64,000 nucleotides of DNA from Sciurus carolinensis (Eukaryota > Chordata > Mammalia > Rodentia > Sciuridae). The stretch's first letter is position 1. The number at the start of each line of letters is the position of its first letter. Below, in pieces: positions 1-12,131 of this stretch. Both the position numbers and the translations under genes were made by a program. The notes under the pieces are model-generated. The model was not told the DNA's origin and searched no databases. It worked only from the letters and a program-made list of their open reading frames with translations. The stretch lies in the NCBI RefSeq assembly GCF_902686445.1, contig NC_062222.1, positions 40,733,792 to 40,797,791 of the forward strand. Direction: 5' to 3'.

Positions 1-2239
1 GAACATGTTCAACACTATACAATAGGTTGGCATCTGGATGGTATAAAATATGGAGGAATGGGGAAGCTTGCACATGCAAACACTTAACTCTTCCTGAGTG
101 TAAACAAGTCTTTCCCGCTTCAACCCCCAGGGATATCAGATTCCAGACATTTCAGTTTTTGAATATGGACTTGCACCAGTGACTTTCCAGGAGTATCCAG
201 GTCTTTAGTCTTGGACTAGGGCAGCATCATTTGTCCCCCTCCTGTTCTGTGATATCTTGCTTCTTGGACTGAGTACATACTGGTTTTCCTGGCTCTCCAG
301 CCTACAGATGACCACTGTGGAATACTCAGACATTGATTATGTAAGTCAGTTTAATAAATCTCTTCTTTATAATTATATATATTTCTATTATCTCTTTTCC
401 TCCAGAGAACGCTAATATATTCATTAATGAATATTTAAATTGATTGTCTTAATTTCCTTTTCCTGTTTCTCCATTCCCCTACTCTCCTACTGGTGGTTCC
501 TGTAGTTAACTCTAATGTACTACTTGTACTTGGATCTTTCCCTTAGAGTCAGAGTTTGGGGCAACACAGATTAAGTCACTTGGGATTTTGTGGAGTTCAC
601 AGAGAAGCAGATTTATTGCCATGAGAGACTCCATTTGGTATTATTGCTCCATCTTGCACTTGTGGATGTTTTTTCTATGGATAGATCTTGTGAGGAAATA
701 GGATATAAGGAAGTTCTAAGCAACACATTCTGTACATAGCCAATTAGTATCTCAGTTCTACAAATAGAACTTTTTCATGAAAAATATGACACTATTCAAG
801 AAGGAAAATTAGACATTAACAGGAGAAAAACATTTTGTGTTTTTATAGTTAAAAGTTTCTGCTTGATGGCATGTAGGAATGCTTGCTCATCACAATAAAA
901 GAATGAGGAATCCAGCAGCTTGTTAGCTAGACTCACTCGTTGGTTTAAACTACTCCATGAGTTAGTTTTCCTTTATCATTGTGCCAGTTGGAATTGAAAT
1001 ACTCCTAAGAATGGTGCCTTGGGACAGGACCATGTCATCAGTTGACTTGCAGGTCAGAGGTCTACATCTCTATTGGGACAAAGTGGAGTGTGCTATTGCC
1101 TCGTGTGTTGAAGCATTAAAATAATTGACAGTTTTACCTTAATGAAATTGATGAATTGACATGGGCTACAGATGAAAGGAGATAGACTATTCTAAATTGT
1201 AGCTTACGGGCTTGAAAAATATAGATGTAATAATTACTTTTATGATTGTGAAATTGGTTGGCTGCTATTAATTGCAAGAGAAAGTCAAAGTATAAAAACA
1301 TCAGACTCAATTCAGCCAGCTAGCAATTTAGGACACAAAATGACTGCCAGAGGAATTTCAAAACAGTATTTCAAATAACTCTTATCTCCTAAAATGAGAA
1401 GGAAAACTATTTTAAGTTAAACCCTGAAGAATGATTGTACATATGTTGGAGTTATAATAGAAACCAAATTTACAGTCCTCACAAGTCTCCTATACCAAGA
1501 TCAAGGTCTTAATAGCAAAGGATCAGACTTTGAAGCAGCAGTTTTAGACGTATTTCTGCATGTGTTTGAGAAATTTCATTTTTCAGATTCCCTTGAACTT
1601 TTGGACTAAAAGGAGAGTCCCTTTGTAATCTCTAGAAGAGAATATTCTCCTAGTTTCTGGAGAACTTTTGGTGGTTCGCTTGATAAAATTATTTTGCAAG
1701 ATGACATCTGTCTGCCAGTTTCTACATTTCTCCACTTCTTCTACAACAAGTGCCAGATCAAGTTTCAAAAGGCCTTAGGTGACTAGAACAACACTAGGAT
1801 AAACACTATTATTAAGGGAAAACTATAGGATCCGCTAACACATTCTAGCAAGAACCACAAAGACATGCTTGGGAATAGATTTTTAAATTACAATATCACA
1901 GAATATGGACTATAATGTTGAATAAGTGAGATTATATTCATCCCAGGACATTATTAATTTAGGGAATAGGTTTTTATACATTTTATGTACTTTTGGAGTA
2001 AATTATTAAAACTTTGAGTTGATGGTGTTCCCATAATAAAAATGATGAAAACATAACTGGTAGCAACACCTGTCTATCAAAAACAAAACAGGCAGAATTA
2101 CTTGGATGATCAACAAAGTCAAATAAAAAACTAAGATCTTTGATTTGCAAGTATTTTTAATCATGGCTAATAGATCGCGGAATTGTGGAAAAGAGAAAAA
2201 TCTCCAATATATCAAAAATATGTGAGCCAGTGACTATTT
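1..2239. other. AT-rich sequence, no gene recognised
   Basis: No coding exon, RNA gene or clear repeat boundary is visible. The open frames here are short (about 60-70 codons), on the minus strand, and resemble no family I know. The right-hand part (from about 1860) may already belong to the degraded ERV-L interior called next, because its style is continuous with it, but I cannot place a boundary. Confidence 0.5.
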
Positions 2240-2890
2240 ATGGAAGTAAAGGATAATCAATACCTAAAGCAAAATCCAGACCTGAGGAAATTATCAAATC
2301 CAGAGCCAAACAATTAAAGAACAGCTTAACTTTTAAAGCAAATCCCTTGCAACACTACAGAGAGTGAACCTGGTGAATAGTCCCCCAAAGATATCAACGT
2401 ATTGTATACTGGGAACAGCAGGTTAATAAGAAATTTCTCTGAATATCTTAGCTGATATTTCTACCAGGTAAACCAAAATAAAATCAACTTCTTCCACTAG
2501 AAAGGGGAATATATAACACCTTGTGATCATTGTACACCTGGCCCAGTTCCATCTCACAGTGGGTCCAGACATTCTACAAATTAACCTTGAGGTTATTTCT
2601 CCAGTTCTATGGAAGTAATTGGAATGGATTTGCTTAACAGATGGCAGACTATCACATTGGTTCCCTTTCACGTGGAACAATAAAATATCTATCAAGAGAG
2701 ATCAAGTAGAAGCCTTTAAAACTTCTTTTATAGCCAACATAGTAAATCAGAAACAGTGCCTCATCCCTAGTGGAATGGCACAGATTATTGTCACTCTCTA
2801 AAGACTTTAGGAATCCAGAGATATACATGCAAAAACAAGGGCATTATGAGAGACGACTGTACAGTCCCACTGCAGCTGTTCCCCATTTCT
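2240..2890 (+). mobile_element. Ancient ERV-L pol relic (protease to reverse transcriptase start)
   Basis: The nucleotide sequence from about 2530 to 2830 matches the ERV-L family pattern leading into the reverse transcriptase domain. The order of recognisable words is the same as in other mammalian ERV-L copies, and a short plus-strand frame at 2619-2801 keeps pieces such as VNQKQ and IPSGMAQI. The frame is broken by stops and is far too short for a polymerase, and no catalytic motif survives. In an intact element this region would encode the end of the protease and the start of the polymerase. No flanking LTRs were recognised. The assignment is from pattern memory; the exact ends are uncertain. 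Confidence 0.6.
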
Positions 2891-3039
2891 CTACTTGTCT
2901 CCACTATAGATGCCTGCAAGTCATGGACATCTATTTACTATTTCAGTCTTGGTGATCATCCCAGCAAATCTGCCTGCAAGCTTCTGATGCACAGATTTTG
3001 CCACTGGTTCTCTTTTGTCTCTCTCTCTCATATTTTTTA

Positions 3040-3512
3040 ATGGTAGCACTTTAATGGTAGCAATACACTTGCATTTAGTAAATTCTTGTTGTTCAACCGC
3101 CACCTCTGTCTTGTTGCAGACTATTTTCATCATCCCAGGAAAAAAAAAAAACTCATGCCCACTAAACAGTTACTCCTTACCCTCCCCTCCCGACATCCCT
3201 GTTCCCTTCCCTTTGGAAATCACTAGTTTTCTTTCTATCTCCATGAATTACCTATTCTGGATATTTTACATGTGGAATCACACAGTATATAACATTTTGT
3301 GTCTGGCTTCTTTCACTTAGCCTAATATTTTTGAGGTTCAACTATGTTGTAGCAAATACCAATACCTTTTGTGATTGGATACTGTTGTATGTGCATGCCA
3401 CAATTTATTAGTTCATACACCCCTGATGGATGTTTGGGTTGATTCCACCTTGTAGCTATTGTGAACAGTGCTGCTATGAACAGGTGTGTACAGTTTGTTT
3501 CCTGCACTCTCT
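3040..3512 (-). mobile_element. Old L1M 3' end, antisense
   Basis: From about 3180 the plus strand reads like the reverse complement of an old mammalian L1 end of ORF2 plus 3' UTR: a C-rich pyrimidine tract, then words meaning 'field test' to L1 annotators such as ggaatcacacagtat, cttctttcacttag, gttgattccacctt and tattgtgaacagtgctgc. It is interrupted by an A-run at about 3140. No duplication was found at its ends. It is inert. Confidence 0.7.
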
Positions 3513-3589
3513 GACTTTTGTCATTCTTGCCTCCCTCTAGAATAGCCTTCTGTCTCCTAAGGGCACTGCCCTATATTTCTTCAAGGCTC

Positions 3590-3598
3590 ATTTTATTT

Positions 3599-3631
<33 letters not shown>

Positions 3632-3866
3632 ACTGCACTTTGATTCATGGTACACAAATGGGGTACAACTCTTCGTTTCTATGGTTGTACACAATGTAGA
3701 TTCACATCATTCGTGTAATTATACATGCACACAGGGTAATGATGTCTGTCTCAATCCACTGTCTTTCATACCCACTCCCTACCCGCCTCTCATTTTCCTC
3801 TATGTAATTCAAAGTTGCTCCATTCTTCATTCACCCCCATCTCCCCCACTTCATCTCTTTTTTATA
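3590..3866 (-). mobile_element. Squirrel-type L1 3' UTR fragment, antisense, with TTTA tail
   Basis: The T-rich (TTTA)n tract at 3596-3627 is the poly-A tail of an antisense L1. It is followed by the 3' UTR words gactgcactttgattcat, acacaaatggggtac and catagggt-like spacing that also occur at 29450-29597 and, on the plus strand, at 43215-43372 and 51035-51109. The copy is strongly 5'-truncated and holds only 3' UTR. Recurrence within this one window supports a family active in this lineage. Confidence 0.75.
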
Positions 3867-4019
3867 GGCCATTAGTATTTCCAAGTTTCAAGTGGCCATA
3901 TAAAAATATAGACACTTTACTAAAAATACATGTTCTCATGTTCAATCTTTTGATCTATTGAATATCTTCCTTTTGATTTTCAACAATTTTGAAGTTTTCA
4001 CTTACTCAAGGTCTTACCT

Positions 4020-4310
4020 CAGGGTTAGGAAGTCCAAGATCAAGGCACTGGAAGGTTCTGTATCTAGTGTTGGCTGCTCTCAGCTCCCAAGCTGTTGCCT
4101 TGATGCTGCATGCTCCAGAGGGGAGGGAGGCTGTGCTTTCATACGGCAGAAAGTGGGAGGGCAAAAGGAATGGACTGTCCCAATCAAGTGGTTTTACAAG
4201 GACACCTAATCTTCTTCCTCAAGACTCTAACCTCATGAATTAATCACATTTGGAAGACCCGCCTCTCAATCTTGTGGCATTGGCATTCAATTTTCAATAT
4301 GAATGTCAAA
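4020..4310 (-). mobile_element. MLT1-type MaLR LTR, antisense, partial
   Basis: The sequence follows the reverse complement of an MLT1 LTR: 'ggaagtccaagatcaagg' near the start, a 'gcagaaagtggg' middle, then 'ctaacctcatgaattaatcac' and 'aatatgaatgtcaaaggg' at the end. The piece that would hold the 3' end of the LTR is missing. MaLR elements are old non-autonomous ERV-L relatives. No internal region lies beside it. Confidence 0.7.
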
Positions 4311-6999
4311 GGGAAAAAAAATTAAAAACCAAACAATTTCATAGGTCTATACCTCTGTCAAAATTCAATGATAACAAGAAATAAATTATCAAGTCACAAA
4401 ATGACCCAGAGGAATCTTGAGGGTATATTGTAAATAAAAGAAACAAATCAGAAAAGATCACATACTTTTGATTCTAAGGCTACACACTATGTGACATTTT
4501 GGGAAGGCCAAAACTATAGAGATAATTAAATATCAATGGCTGCCAAGGATTTGAGAAGGTATGGGAGAGGATGTATCATAGAATTTTCAGAGCATAGATG
4601 TATACATATTGTGAATGGATCTCTACAATACTGTAATGATAATGTATGATATTATATTGATGTTGTCATGGTGGCTATATGACTTATGCATTTGGCATAG
4701 CCTATAGATGTTATGACACAAAAAGCAAACCATAAAATTATTTTGTTTCTAGATATGAGTTATAACAATATATCAAAATTGGTTCAGTGATAACAAATTC
4801 ACCACCCCAGTGCAAGATAATAGTAATAGGGAGGGAGATAGCATATGGAAACTCCCTGCACTTTCTGCCCCAGTTTTCGTTAAACCTGAAAGTGCACTGA
4901 AAATCAAATTCAGAATATTTTTTAAAGTGTAAGAGTTTCGTAAAAACTGACATCAATTCCACTTCAGTTAAACCCAGTCTCTTTTTTTCATTATAAAACA
5001 AAATTTTAATTTTGATTTTGTCAAGATGACTGGAGCACACTTTGTTTCAGACACTGCAGAAAACATGATATCTGTTTAAGAAATACTGTTTGTTATTTCA
5101 TTTTTAAATATAGTGAAATCAAATAGTGTATTGGGTTGTGCTCTTGGCAAATTGCACTGCAGTGGACAGATGGTTTTTCATTATCTGTTCTACAGACATA
5201 CAAGGCTGGTGACAGTGTGTTTGGTATTGATGCTTATTCATCTGTGAGAGAGTAATTTCCCAGTTGCTTGGCCAAATCACATCCTAAATCTTTCTCTGCA
5301 TCTGCAACAACATCTGTCTAAAACAACATGTTAATATCTATATTTTTTGCTATATAGACACATTCCATCTTATGTCTTCCCAAAATCAAAATCAAAATCA
5401 CTTGAGAACAAATTGGGATACTTAAAATGACTTTAAGGGCTATTCTTTCATTGTATGTTTTTCTAAAGAGTATGTATGGAAATTTAAAATATTATTTGGT
5501 ACTTATTTTGTTTTGCTAGCATATGTTAGTAACAATTAACTTGGAAGAAAGTAATTTCTCTTTGAAACAGCTTCTAAATGGTACGAATCAGAGAGCCAGT
5601 ATGTTTATTCATCTAAATATTATGTTTCATGGATGGAATAAATCTTTAGTAAATAAAATTTTGCATACCTACATTTACTAAGATGCATGTGTCTTGTGCT
5701 TATGCCAAAGATTAATATATATTATGCTTAATAAATACTTTGTTTTGATAACTTCTAATTTGTAAAATTTTGCAATTTTATTTAATTTCATTTAAACAAT
5801 ATAGTGAAAATTTTTGGTTTTATTATACACGGTGTGCCTGTCACAGTTGGATACTATCATAATATATTCAATTTGTTTTTATTTTTCTTTCTGCAGTAAT
5901 GTTTCTTAAGTAGTAATTGTTAAACCTACAGACAGATGCATATAATAAAACTTATGAAATGGTTATAGCAACTTGCTAAGGAATGGGTATAAGTTATTTA
6001 TTCACCTCATGAATCTAGGTTTATTTTTATTTATTGACTTATTTATTAGTTTGATTTTCAAGATTTTAATGTTATCTGTATGACAAGAGATGTTTTAGTT
6101 TTCATATTCTTATACCCGATCAAAGAAAGATATCTCAAATATCTTATAAAATTTCAAATGAATTTGTTACAATTTTGCTGGAAGTTAGATTAAGCATGTG
6201 AAATGACCTTACAAAAAGTTCTCATTTAAGTTGTTTAAACTGTTTTTCTAATTTCCTAATTTTTGCCTTCCTTTGCTTTTGTATGTAATCTGTTCATATT
6301 CAAATGATATGATTACAAGAACATCAAAGAGAACCAAATATGCTAGTTGAATGATGTTTTAATTAACTTTTTATCAGAGAACAGTCAAGGACTTTCCAAC
6401 AGAGGCATCCCTATGTTATCAGATAATCCCCCAAATTCATTTCCATTAAATTAACAGCAATAGATAAGTTTCAAACTCTCCAAGTCTCTAAATATGTCCA
6501 GTTGATGGTTGTGAAAATAAAGTCATCTGATTTGACTCCAAAATAATACTTTGAAGTCATTGAGAATATTAACCCTTATCAGCTAGGTGTTTGTCTTAGA
6601 CCAGTGGAAACCAGGGTAGGTCCTCTGGTAGTGAATCAGGCCAATTTTAATTAATATTTGATTTCACTATATCTGGAACCAAAATGAAGTTAATTTGAGG
6701 CTATTAAAGGATTGGTAGAGAACTGATCATAAGCATGGTAGAGTTATCAAAAATAAAAATTTAAAGAAGAAAAGAAAAATATTCTTTATTACTTATTTAT
6801 AATCAGATTACATTGTCATGCATTTCAGTAGAAAATATATTATCTTTCATATCTGATGTTTCTTTTAGTTCTTTTTCTTAAAATGCATATATTAGGTAAT
6901 AAAGGAAATTATTTCTTATAAATTTTATTTTATTCTGCTAGATAATTATAACTAGCTGAATATCAGGTTTATATTTTTAAGCTTCATATTTTAATAACA
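4311..6999. other. AT-rich unassigned stretch
   Basis: About 2.7 kb with no recognisable transposon, exon or RNA gene. A 100-codon minus frame at 4738-5040 has no recognisable domain. The stretch 5040-5300 is less simple in composition than its surroundings and could be an old unique or conserved non-coding segment, but sequence alone cannot show that. Confidence 0.5.
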
Positions 7000-7560
7000 G
7001 AGTAATTGTACATGTTTATAGAGTATAATGTGATATTTCAGCAGAGGTATACATTGTATAGTGATCAAATCAAGACAAGCAGCACAGTCATAACTTCAAA
7101 TATTTATTGTTTCTTGTGGTGAAATATTCAAAATTCTCTCTTCTACCTATTTTGAAATGTACAATACATTGCTGCTAACTGTATTCACCCTACAATGCAA
7201 TAGAACACCAGAATTTACTCCTCCTGACTTTACATTCATTAGTCCACCTCTTTCAACTCCCGTCCCCATCTCCTTCTCTTGCCCTGCCTTGGATAACCAC
7301 TATTCTACTCTCTGTTTCTTTGAAACAGAATTTTGATACCACTTATGAGTAGAAATCTCATCGTATTTGTCTTTCTGGGTCTGGCTGACATTGCACTTAA
7401 CATAATAACCTCAAGGTTCATTCGTGCTATTGCGAATGATAGAATTTTGACAATTTTATCTCTAAATAGTATTCCATTTTGTGTATATCACATTTTTATC
7501 CATTCAAACATTGATAGAGATTAAGTTGCTTTGATATTTTGCCTATTGTGAACAATAATA
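7000..7560 (-). mobile_element. L1M 3' end (ORF2 tail plus 3' UTR), antisense
   Basis: The plus strand follows the reverse complement of an L1MA/L1MB-like 3' end over more than 500 bases. Visible landmarks are the 'gtatacattgta..gtgatcaaatcaa' block, the C-rich 'cccgtccccatctcc' tract, 'aaccactattctactctctg', 'atctcatcgtatttgtctttctgggtctggctgac', and the ORF2 tail 'attccattttgtgtatatcac'. Frames are broken. No flanking duplication was seen. It is dead, older than the squirrel-type L1 copies. Confidence 0.8.
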
Positions 7561-8530
7561 ATAATAATTAACATCAAAGTTCATATACCTTTCTGACATA
7601 GTGATTTTAATTCCTTTGAACATTTAACAGGAATTAGGGTGACTATGGCAACAATGGGGTCTGCTGGGAACCTCTTGCTTACCTTTCCCCTGAAGGAAGA
7701 TATACCTTTGGCTCTGAGGTGATCTTGGTGGGGGAGATGGGCAGCAGAACCAGTGCTTTAATCTCATTATCATGATTTCATTGGGTTTCTGTGCTCTGCA
7801 GAGAATCAACCAGTGTCCTTCTTTATTACATAGATTTTCCCAGATACTGTAGTCAATTTATAGTTATTTAATCATTGTTTTGGTGCTTTCTGGGGTAGGG
7901 TATTGGTCATCGTTAGTCAATCATCCCAATGACAACACCTGCTCTCAAGGTTTTTGTTTTTGTTTACTTTTACATCACTGGTATCAACGCATTTTGCATC
8001 AGAGCAATGATATGTATACTTCAAAGGCAGAATGATGACCTTAACAGGGTTACATTGAGTGTGAGTCTCTATGGTGAATGTACATTTACATACAACTTAG
8101 CAAAGTAACTTTTTTACATCATTACAACTTTGTATAAATCCATGCCTTGAATTTTTCACTACATTTTTCCTTTTATTTCATTTCCTGTCTCTGTTGTGCC
8201 ATTATCCTCCACTCTTTATTCAGCCAGAAAATTTCAAGTTATTGAATTACTTCCTTGCTTATACTATAAAGTTAATACAGAGCTCTATACATTATATTTT
8301 TCGAGCTTATTTTCTTATTAGGAAGTCCAAAATTATTTCCCTTTAAATGTCAGCATCTCTAAATTCTAGAGAAACTTTTCATATTGAACCTTATGAACTT
8401 TTTTTCAAAAAGAGGGTAATATTCAAGAGAAATACCTTTACTAATACCAATTAAATATTATACAATGCAGAAAATATTTTTATTTTTTCAATTTTTAATG
8501 TATTTTACATAAATAAAACGAAAATGAATG
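7561..8530. other. Unassigned sequence between repeats
   Basis: Begins with a short (AAT)n run at about 7555-7568. The rest shows no exon, RNA gene or clear repeat. The frame at 7624-7809 (minus, 61 codons) has no recognisable homology and is treated as chance. Confidence 0.45.
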
Positions 8531-8728
8531 CTATGTGCCATGGTGCATGCCTGTAATACCACGGCTAGGGAGGCTGAAGCAGTTCAAAGCCAGCCTCAAC
8601 AACTTAGTGAGACCCTAAGCAACTTAGTGAGTCCCTGTCTCTAAATAAAATATAATAAAAGGTCTGGGAATATGGCTCAATGGTTAAGAGCCACTGAGTT
8701 CAATCCCCAGTACCAAAAAGAAAGGAAA
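8531..8728 (+). mobile_element. MEN-type SINE (B1-like plus ID dimer)
   Basis: The left monomer has the B1/7SL-like words 'ggtgcatgcctgtaat' and 'agttcaaagccagcctcaa'. The right monomer is tRNA-like ID: 'tctgggaatatggctcaatggttaa' and 'gttcaatccccagtacc', giving degenerate A and B boxes. An A-rich linker separates the halves. Inside the left monomer a 20-base block beginning caacttagtgag occurs twice in tandem (8600-8619 and 8620-8637). SINEs of this build are transcribed by RNA polymerase III and mobilised by L1. This copy is diverged. Confidence 0.9.
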
Positions 8729-10065
8729 ATATATATGTTAACTTTAATAATTATTATCTATTTACAGTACTTCAAATGTCTTACATATATTAATTAAATG
8801 TATGCAAAACTATAAAATATCTATGTATAATGATTATCTCAATTTTATAAAGAATCTGAAACATAAACATAATTTTCAATTTCTATGTTCTATTTATTCT
8901 GTAATTTCTTAAAATGTTAATATATTGCTATAGCTTATGTTTTCATTTGTAGTATCTCTGTATCAAGTAACAGATTTCAACACATGTATTAGCAAGTAAT
9001 AGTTTTTATAGTTTCCCTGAGCACCAACTTTTTCCAAAGATACAATTATAGCATGCAGACACTGATGTGTGTGTAAATCAACAAGCAAAATGAACAGAAC
9101 TTATAAGCATACATGTATTTGAGATTAGGCTGAAATACTTAAATAGTCTCTGTGCATGTTCTTTAATGGTATAAATTGCTGATCGATAAATCAATAATTT
9201 GAGTACTTCAGTCAAGTAGTTCAGGAATATTTAAATTATACCATCCCCTGAGATAAGGTAAAGCCCTTCTTCTCACATGTGTGGAGCACTTGGATCACTG
9301 TGTGGAAATCGATATTACTGATAGAACAACTCCCACTTATTCACTCATTGTTTCTGCAGAAAAGTTGAGCTTTCTCTCTTGTCATGACACAGAGACTCCC
9401 ACAGTAGAAACACTGATTTTCTTCCCAAATTACTGATGGGCATGGCCATGGGTCTTGACCTGTTTGCACTTGTAACCAGTGTTCCTTCAGTTAGGAACCA
9501 AGAGTGAAGAAAACACACGGATGAGCTGAACATAGCAGAGAAGAACTGCAACTTACTCCTAGTTGCCAAAAGACAACATCACGGAAAAAAGCCATTATTA
9601 TTGTCAAGTCACTGATGTTTTGGAGGCTTTGTCGTCCAGTCATTCCTAGTTTAGATTACACATGCACACAGCTATTTTATCATCTGTCACATAATAGCTG
9701 TGAAAATTTCTTACAAGCCAGCATGCTGTAATCTACTAATAGTCGGATAATCCTGCAAATTTTAATAGAGGGCAAAATAAACTGGAGGATTAGTTTTGAT
9801 ACACAGACTAAGAGGCACTGCAAATCCATTTAAATTATTAAAACTAGTAACAAAGAAATGTGGCATCTGGAACAAAAACCAGCATAGAAATTTTCCTTAA
9901 AATCTAACCTATGCCTAGGGCAATATCTAGAAAACATCTGCCATCACCCCAGACCTAACTTGCATTTCGTAGCTGTATGAATTTTATTTCATATCCTTGC
10001 ACATGTTAAACACTATTTCCATGTAGACATTTTACATCAATTTTCCTTTTTGAAACATAGAACAC
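8729..10065. other. AT-rich unassigned sequence
   Basis: No gene, RNA or repeat with recognisable ends. A 74-codon minus frame at 9345-9569 resembles no family I know. The region has ordinary, non-repetitive AT-rich composition. Confidence 0.45.
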
Positions 10066-10086
10066 AGAGAGAGAAAGAGAGAGTGT

Positions 10087-10124
<38 letters not shown>
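10066..10124. repeat. (GA)n then (CA)18 microsatellite
   Basis: An imperfect GA run at about 10066-10084 is followed by an uninterrupted run of 18 CA units at 10089-10124. The perfect CA tract suggests it may be length-variable between individuals. Confidence 0.95.
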
Positions 10125-10126
<2 letters not shown>

Positions 10127-10424
10127 TTCATTTTAATATTTTTTAAAGTTTGAAATGTAAAGACTTATTTTATTTTTCAGGGAAAGTTTTGTTGATCATC
10201 TATAGATATGCTTCCAATAAGTACAATTATCTTACCTTGGTATGTTTCAGAATTTATTTTGTCTAATTATTTATTATTCCTATTAAACTATAATCTGTTA
10301 ATCTTTCCCAAAATTGAGTTCTCATATACTAGCACAATGTCTTGGGACTAGAATTGATATTACATAAATAGCAAAACAAATGGTTAAAGAACATTTTCTG
10401 AAGAACCTATTAGTTCCTTGGAGG

Positions 10425-10650
10425 CTGGAATATGCGGAACAGAGCTTCACCATCTGATGGGAAAACCTGCAGTGAGAAGCAGACCACTCCAAACTCTGCA
10501 GTCTAAAATAAAGCTACTTAACTGAGCCTCGCCTAGATCAACCAAGAACCCAAGGACCCTGGGTCATAGATACATAATGGTTATTCTTTTAAGTCTCTAT
10601 TTTTGAGGGTTCTTGTTAATTATTATTATTGTGACAAACACTGATTCCTG
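10425..10650 (+). mobile_element. Probable old MLT1-like LTR fragment
   Basis: The order 'gagcctcgcctagatcaacc..gaaccc', then 'atacataatggttattcttttaag' and a 'gtgacaaacactgatt' ending resembles the 3' half of an old MaLR LTR in sense orientation. The match is weak and no boundaries are secure; it could be another ancient LTR family. Confidence 0.4.
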
Positions 10651-11754
10651 CATTGTAAGTCACAGTATTCATCTCCCCTTTACATCGACTAAATATTATA
10701 TTGTCTACTGGCATAAAGAAAGAGACCTATCTTTCAAACACTGATTGCACTTTGCCATTCTCAAAATAAAAAGTCAAATTGAGACATGATTTGCCATCCC
10801 TTACTATCTAGTTTTGTAATTATAGCCAAAAAACAATCATTCAGTTTTAAGTTGGTTTATTGTAATTTAATGGCCAAAATAATTTTGACATTTTACATAT
10901 TGGAATAGATTCAGAAAGTTAAAACATGTCATGAGGTATAATATTTTCCTATATTATTTCAGTTAAGGTTAATATGACATTCTACAATGCTATTCATTCT
11001 AAGTCACCAGACATATAATTAGGAATATAAAAACTGTTCATGTAATTTTCGGTGCTATCCTTTGAGAAAAAAATAACACAAAAAACATATTAAATAAAAA
11101 AAACATTTTTAGAAAAATCTATGACTAAAAGATGTTGAAATGCAGACAAACCATATATATGTCTTAAAGAAATCCTTATAATTTAAGTATCAGTCATTTC
11201 AGAGCACCTAGCAATTTGTGGGACCCAGGAACATTCACTCCATTTATTAATTCTCTTAATCACAAAATACTAAACTATAATTTAAAATGTATATTTCATT
11301 TATAAGTCAATTTAAATAATGGACAAGGTAAACTATAATGTACTTTTGCTTGGTCTGTTAAGAATAAAGTATACATCATGCACTAAAAATAATATATAAA
11401 TATTTTAGTACTGCAACGAATGAATGTATATTATGATTGTCTTTAGAACAGGTATCTTTAAAAAAAATAGTAAAATCCTAAAATTAAAAATCAGTTTACT
11501 TTATTTTCTTATGCACTTGGGAGATTTGTGAAAAAATATCCTTCACTAGTAGATATATAGGGCAGAAAACAAATCACTTTACTGCTTGAATGCATATGGA
11601 TGGAGTTCTCTGTTCAGTGTTCTCAGACACAATTCTAGGTGACTTTAAAACATACCAACACTTTCATTTCCTGCTGTCTTAGAAAGAATTCATATCAGAT
11701 TAGTATTCCCATTTCATAAAACAATAAAATTGAGCAAAAATATATGAACATACT
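10651..11754. other. AT-rich unassigned sequence
   Basis: No gene or repeat is recognised in about 1.1 kb. Several A-runs are present but no tail with a target duplication. Confidence 0.45.
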
Positions 11755-12131
11755 TGCTGTGGTTTGGTGTGGTTGAAACCCTAACCCTAACCCTAACCTA
11801 ACCCTCAAGGATCCATTGTGATTGGAGATTTGTTTCCCAGTGAACCTTAAAGATAGACCAGCAGAAGGTCCTTAGCTTATCAGGTGTGTGACCTTGTGAT
11901 GGATTGGAAGACCCCAGTCTCTGCTCCAGGTTTAAGTTTAATCATTTTTGCTTCTGAATATGCTCTTACTGTTCTCTGGGTCAAGAGGTGAGGTGGCTAA
12001 GGGACCGCTCTCAGCAAGTCTCAACTTTGCTGTTTGGATGATCAGTCTACAAAACTCTGAGCTAAATTGACTTCTCCATAAGTAGGTTGTGCTTGACATT
12101 TCATTATGGTGATGAAGATCTGACTAATACA
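11755..12131 (+). mobile_element. MaLR solo LTR interrupted near its 5' end by telomeric repeats
   Basis: The element starts tgctgtggtttgg and ends tgactaatacA, the usual MaLR ends (TG...CA). It carries interior words 'cagtgaacctt', 'aagaccccagtctctg' and 'ttatggtgatgaagatctgac'. The five bases before it (atact, 11750-11754) and after it (gtact, 12132-12136) match at four of five positions, consistent with a 5-bp MaLR target duplication and so with a solo LTR. No internal region is attached. Positions 11777-11805 are a telomere-type tract not expected in this family. Confidence 0.7.
11777..11805 (+). repeat. Interstitial telomere-type repeat (AACCCT)n
   Basis: Twenty-nine bases read AACCCT three times, then AACCT, then AACCCT: about five units with one base lost. 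This is the C-rich strand of the vertebrate telomere repeat. It is far too short for a chromosome end and lies within a MaLR LTR. Confidence 0.95.
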
